Assembly: GCA_030537675.1 (NCBI GenBank)
Contig: JAUNVL010000011.1
Coordinates: 1,290-47,209, forward strand
From: Propionibacteriaceae bacterium
GTDB lineage: Bacteria > Actinomycetota > Actinomycetes > Propionibacteriales > Propionibacteriaceae
Length of the DNA stretch: 45,920 nucleotides
Direction: 5' to 3'
Shown here: positions 44,253 to 45,920 of the stretch, one piece after another
How the letters are laid out: every line of letters begins with the position of its first letter
Numbering within the stretch: position 1 is the first letter of the stretch
The notes under the pieces: model-generated
What the model was told of the DNA's origin: nothing
Database searches by the model: none
The model's input: the letters and a program-made list of their open reading frames with translations, nothing else
Program-made: the position numbers and the translations under genes

Positions 44253-45566
44253 ATGACCCGACTCTCCAGCTGGTGGTACCGAACCCGCGAGTCCTTCTGG
44301 TTCGTGCCACTGATATGCCTCGTCAGTGCGCTCGTGCTGGCACAGGGGATGGTGACATTGGATCGTGCGATCCCCTATGACCTGTCCTCGCCATGGTTCG
44401 CCTGGGTGTACGGGGTGGGCATCGATGGCTCCCGGGCAATGTTGGGTGCCATCGGCACATCCATGCTCGCTGTCGCGGCCACCGCCTTCTCCATCACGAT
44501 CTCCGTGGTCGTCACTGCCAGCGCCACCTACGGCCCCCGCCTGGTGGGCAACTTCATGGCGGACCGAGGGAACCAGATCGTGCTGGGTGTCCTCGTTGCC
44601 ACGTTCGTGTACGCACTCATGGTGTTGCGCACCATCCGCTCCGAGGCCGACGACCAGATGTCGTTCGTTCCCCATCTGGCCGTCAACCTCGCCGTCCTCA
44701 TGGCCGTGGCTGACGCGGTGCTCCTCGTGTGGTTCATCCACCACATCGCTGCTTCGGTGCGCGTGGAGACCCTGGCCCACGGGGTGCGGACAAATCTTCG
44801 CTCCGTGGTGGAGCGGATGCACCCGCAGGAGGCGCCGGAGGACGTGGTCGAGTCCAACGCTCTGCTCTCGGGTGGGCAGGTCGTGGACGCAGGCTCCGTC
44901 GGCTACCTCGTGGAGGTGGACTTCCATCGGCTGCGCACCGTTGCCCGTGAGGCGGATGCCGTGCTGAAGGTCATCCCCCGTGTCGGTGACCACATCCTGG
45001 CGTCCGAACCGCTGGTTCGACTCTGGCCCTCCGCCGCAGCGGACGACGAGGACACGGCGGAGAAGCTGCGCGATTGCGTACGCATCGGTGACTCCCGCTC
45101 CGTGTTCCAGGACGTTCGCTTTGCCGAACAGCAGGTGCTCGAACTGGCGGTTCGCGCGCTGTCCCCCGGCACCAATGACCCCTACACGGCCGTGAACGCC
45201 ATCGAGGAGGTGGCGGCCGGTGTCGCCCTCGCGGTGTCCAGGGCCAGGCCCGGCAACACGATTCTGGACGAGCAGACCGCGTGGGTCCACTTCGGCACCG
45301 TCAGCCTGGAGGAGATCGTCGACATGCCCTTCGACCAGATTCGCCCCTACGCCATGGACCACGTCATGGTGGTGACGGCTCTCATGGACCTGGCCTCCCG
45401 GGTGCGACGCGCCTCCGTCCATCCTGAGATCGACGAGCGGATGAACAAGCAGGTGGAGGTGCTGGTGGCCACTTTCCGTGCAACAGAACCGCCGCCCCAC
45501 GACATGGCCAGGGTGGAGGAACACCTGGCGCTCAGCAGTGGAGCGGCGGTCACCGAGGCACGGTGA
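44253..45566 (+). CDS. DUF2254 family membrane protein
   Basis: The 437-residue protein has about four N-terminal helices (about 16-33, 60-90, 110-125, 135-165) and a large soluble C-terminal part. FSITISVVVTASATYGPRLVGNFMADRGNQ and LSPGTNDPYTAVNAIE are typical DUF2254 stretches. Function is unknown. It sits 44 bases after the channel-like gene on the same strand but appears to have its own leaderless start. Confidence 0.88.
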   Translation: MTRLSSWWYRTRESFWFVPLICLVSALVLAQGMVTLDRAIPYDLSSPWFAWVYGVGIDGSRAMLGAIGTSMLAVAATAFSITISVVVTASATYGPRLVGNFMADRGNQIVLGVLVATFVYALMVLRTIRSEADDQMSFVPHLAVNLAVLMAVADAVLLVWFIHHIAASVRVETLAHGVRTNLRSVVERMHPQEAPEDVVESNALLSGGQVVDAGSVGYLVEVDFHRLRTVAREADAVLKVIPRVGDHILASEPLVRLWPSAAADDEDTAEKLRDCVRIGDSRSVFQDVRFAEQQVLELAVRALSPGTNDPYTAVNAIEEVAAGVALAVSRARPGNTILDEQTAWVHFGTVSLEEIVDMPFDQIRPYAMDHVMVVTALMDLASRVRRASVHPEIDERMNKQVEVLVATFRATEPPPHDMARVEEHLALSSGAAVTEAR

Positions 45567-45582
45567 TCAGAGCGAGGCTGGG

Positions 45583-45920
45583 TCAGCCGACGACCTCGTA
45601 GGCAACCTTGATGACACCCGCACCGGTGCCGCCGATCTGCGACATGGCTGCGGTGGACAGGTCGAGGCAACGGCCCGAGATGTAGGGACCACGATCATTG
45701 ATTCGCACCACGGCGCTCTTGCCATTGGCCAGGTTGGTGACCTTCACCTTCGTGTTGAAGGGCAAGGACTTGTGGGCCGCGGTCATCGCGTTGGTGTTGA
45801 ACTGCTCGCCGTTGGCCGTCATCTGGCCCTGCCAGTAGTACGACGCCTGGCAGGTGCTGCCGGAAGCGGGCGTCAGTTCCTTGGAGGACGACGCCTTCTT
45901 CGATGGCGTGGACGATGATG
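45583..45920 (-). CDS. RlpA-like double-psi beta-barrel protein (5' end outside window)
   Basis: Reading leftward from the window end, the frame is open at 45920, with a Ser/Lys/Thr-rich linker (to about 45853) and then [19 protein letters not shown], the start of the RlpA-like barrel. The rest shows [33 protein letters not shown] and [12 protein letters not shown], including the catalytic-type Asp of RlpA/expansin lytic transglycosylases. It is likely exported and acts on peptidoglycan. Signal peptide and start are beyond the window. Convergent with the DUF2254 gene, 16 bases between stops. Confidence 0.9.
   Translation of the reverse strand, partial: SSSTPSKKASSSKELTPASGSTCQASYYWQGQMTANGEQFNTNAMTAAHKSLPFNTKVKVTNLANGKSAVVRINDRGPYISGRCLDLSTAAMSQIGGTGAGVIKVAYEVVG

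Overview
The window is a high-GC, gene-dense chromosomal segment with no mobile elements, rRNA, tRNA or CRISPR that I can see. RbpA, the adjacent lnt and ppm genes, a SigR-type promoter and many start codons lying 6-7 bases after a -10-like hexamer (leaderless starts) point to an actinobacterium. The gene set (glucose PTS EIICB, metX-metW, an XRE-MurA fusion, a trehalose-synthase-like GH13 enzyme) would suit the Propionibacteriaceae or relatives, but that family assignment is an inference.

Layout. 0-2.1 kb: YeiH-type transporter and divergent LysR regulator. 2.2-7.4 kb: dihydrolipoamide dehydrogenase, a divergent XRE-MurA fusion with its own candidate operator, PdxY kinase, a glycerophosphodiesterase, and rbpA behind a SigR-like promoter. 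7.4-11.3 kb: lnt-ppm-fxsA operon and a 5'-3' exonuclease. 11.4-14.9 kb: leftward glucose-type PTS operon (EIICB, EIIA, then an alpha/beta-hydrolase fused to a LuxR DNA-binding domain) followed by a small tautomerase. 15.4-16.4 kb: a two-helix membrane protein and a decayed partial copy of its gene. 16.4-18.1 kb: metX-metW. 18.2-23.1 kb: malEFG with divergent LacI regulator. 23.3-28.5 kb: peptide-type ABC importer with a fused permease-ATPase. 28.6-32.2 kb: metY, nhaA, a thiosulfate sulfurtransferase. 32.3-36.3 kb: a redox cassette (old yellow enzyme, OhrR-like sensor, CurA-like reductase) and an FAD oxidoreductase. 36.4-39.8 kb: DUF4349 lipoprotein and GH13 enzyme. 39.8-45.6 kb: membrane-rich block: TrkH/TrkA potassium uptake, AzlCD, DUF4031, a DUF421 remnant, a voltage-sensor-like channel protein, DUF2254. 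45.6 kb to the end: 5'-truncated RlpA-like protein.

The genes form several functional groups: sugar uptake and use (PTS, malEFG, GH13), sulfur amino acid synthesis (metX, metW, metY, sulfurtransferase), envelope lipoprotein and glycan work (lnt, ppm, MurA-like, RlpA), cation handling (nhaA, trkHA, channel-like protein) and thiol or electrophile stress (SigR-type promoter, OhrR cassette). The least ordinary items are the XRE-MurA fusion with a palindrome lying next to its -10, the hydrolase-LuxR fusion inside a PTS operon, the in-frame internally deleted DUF421 gene coupled to a channel with a non-canonical filter, and the pervasive leaderless start architecture.
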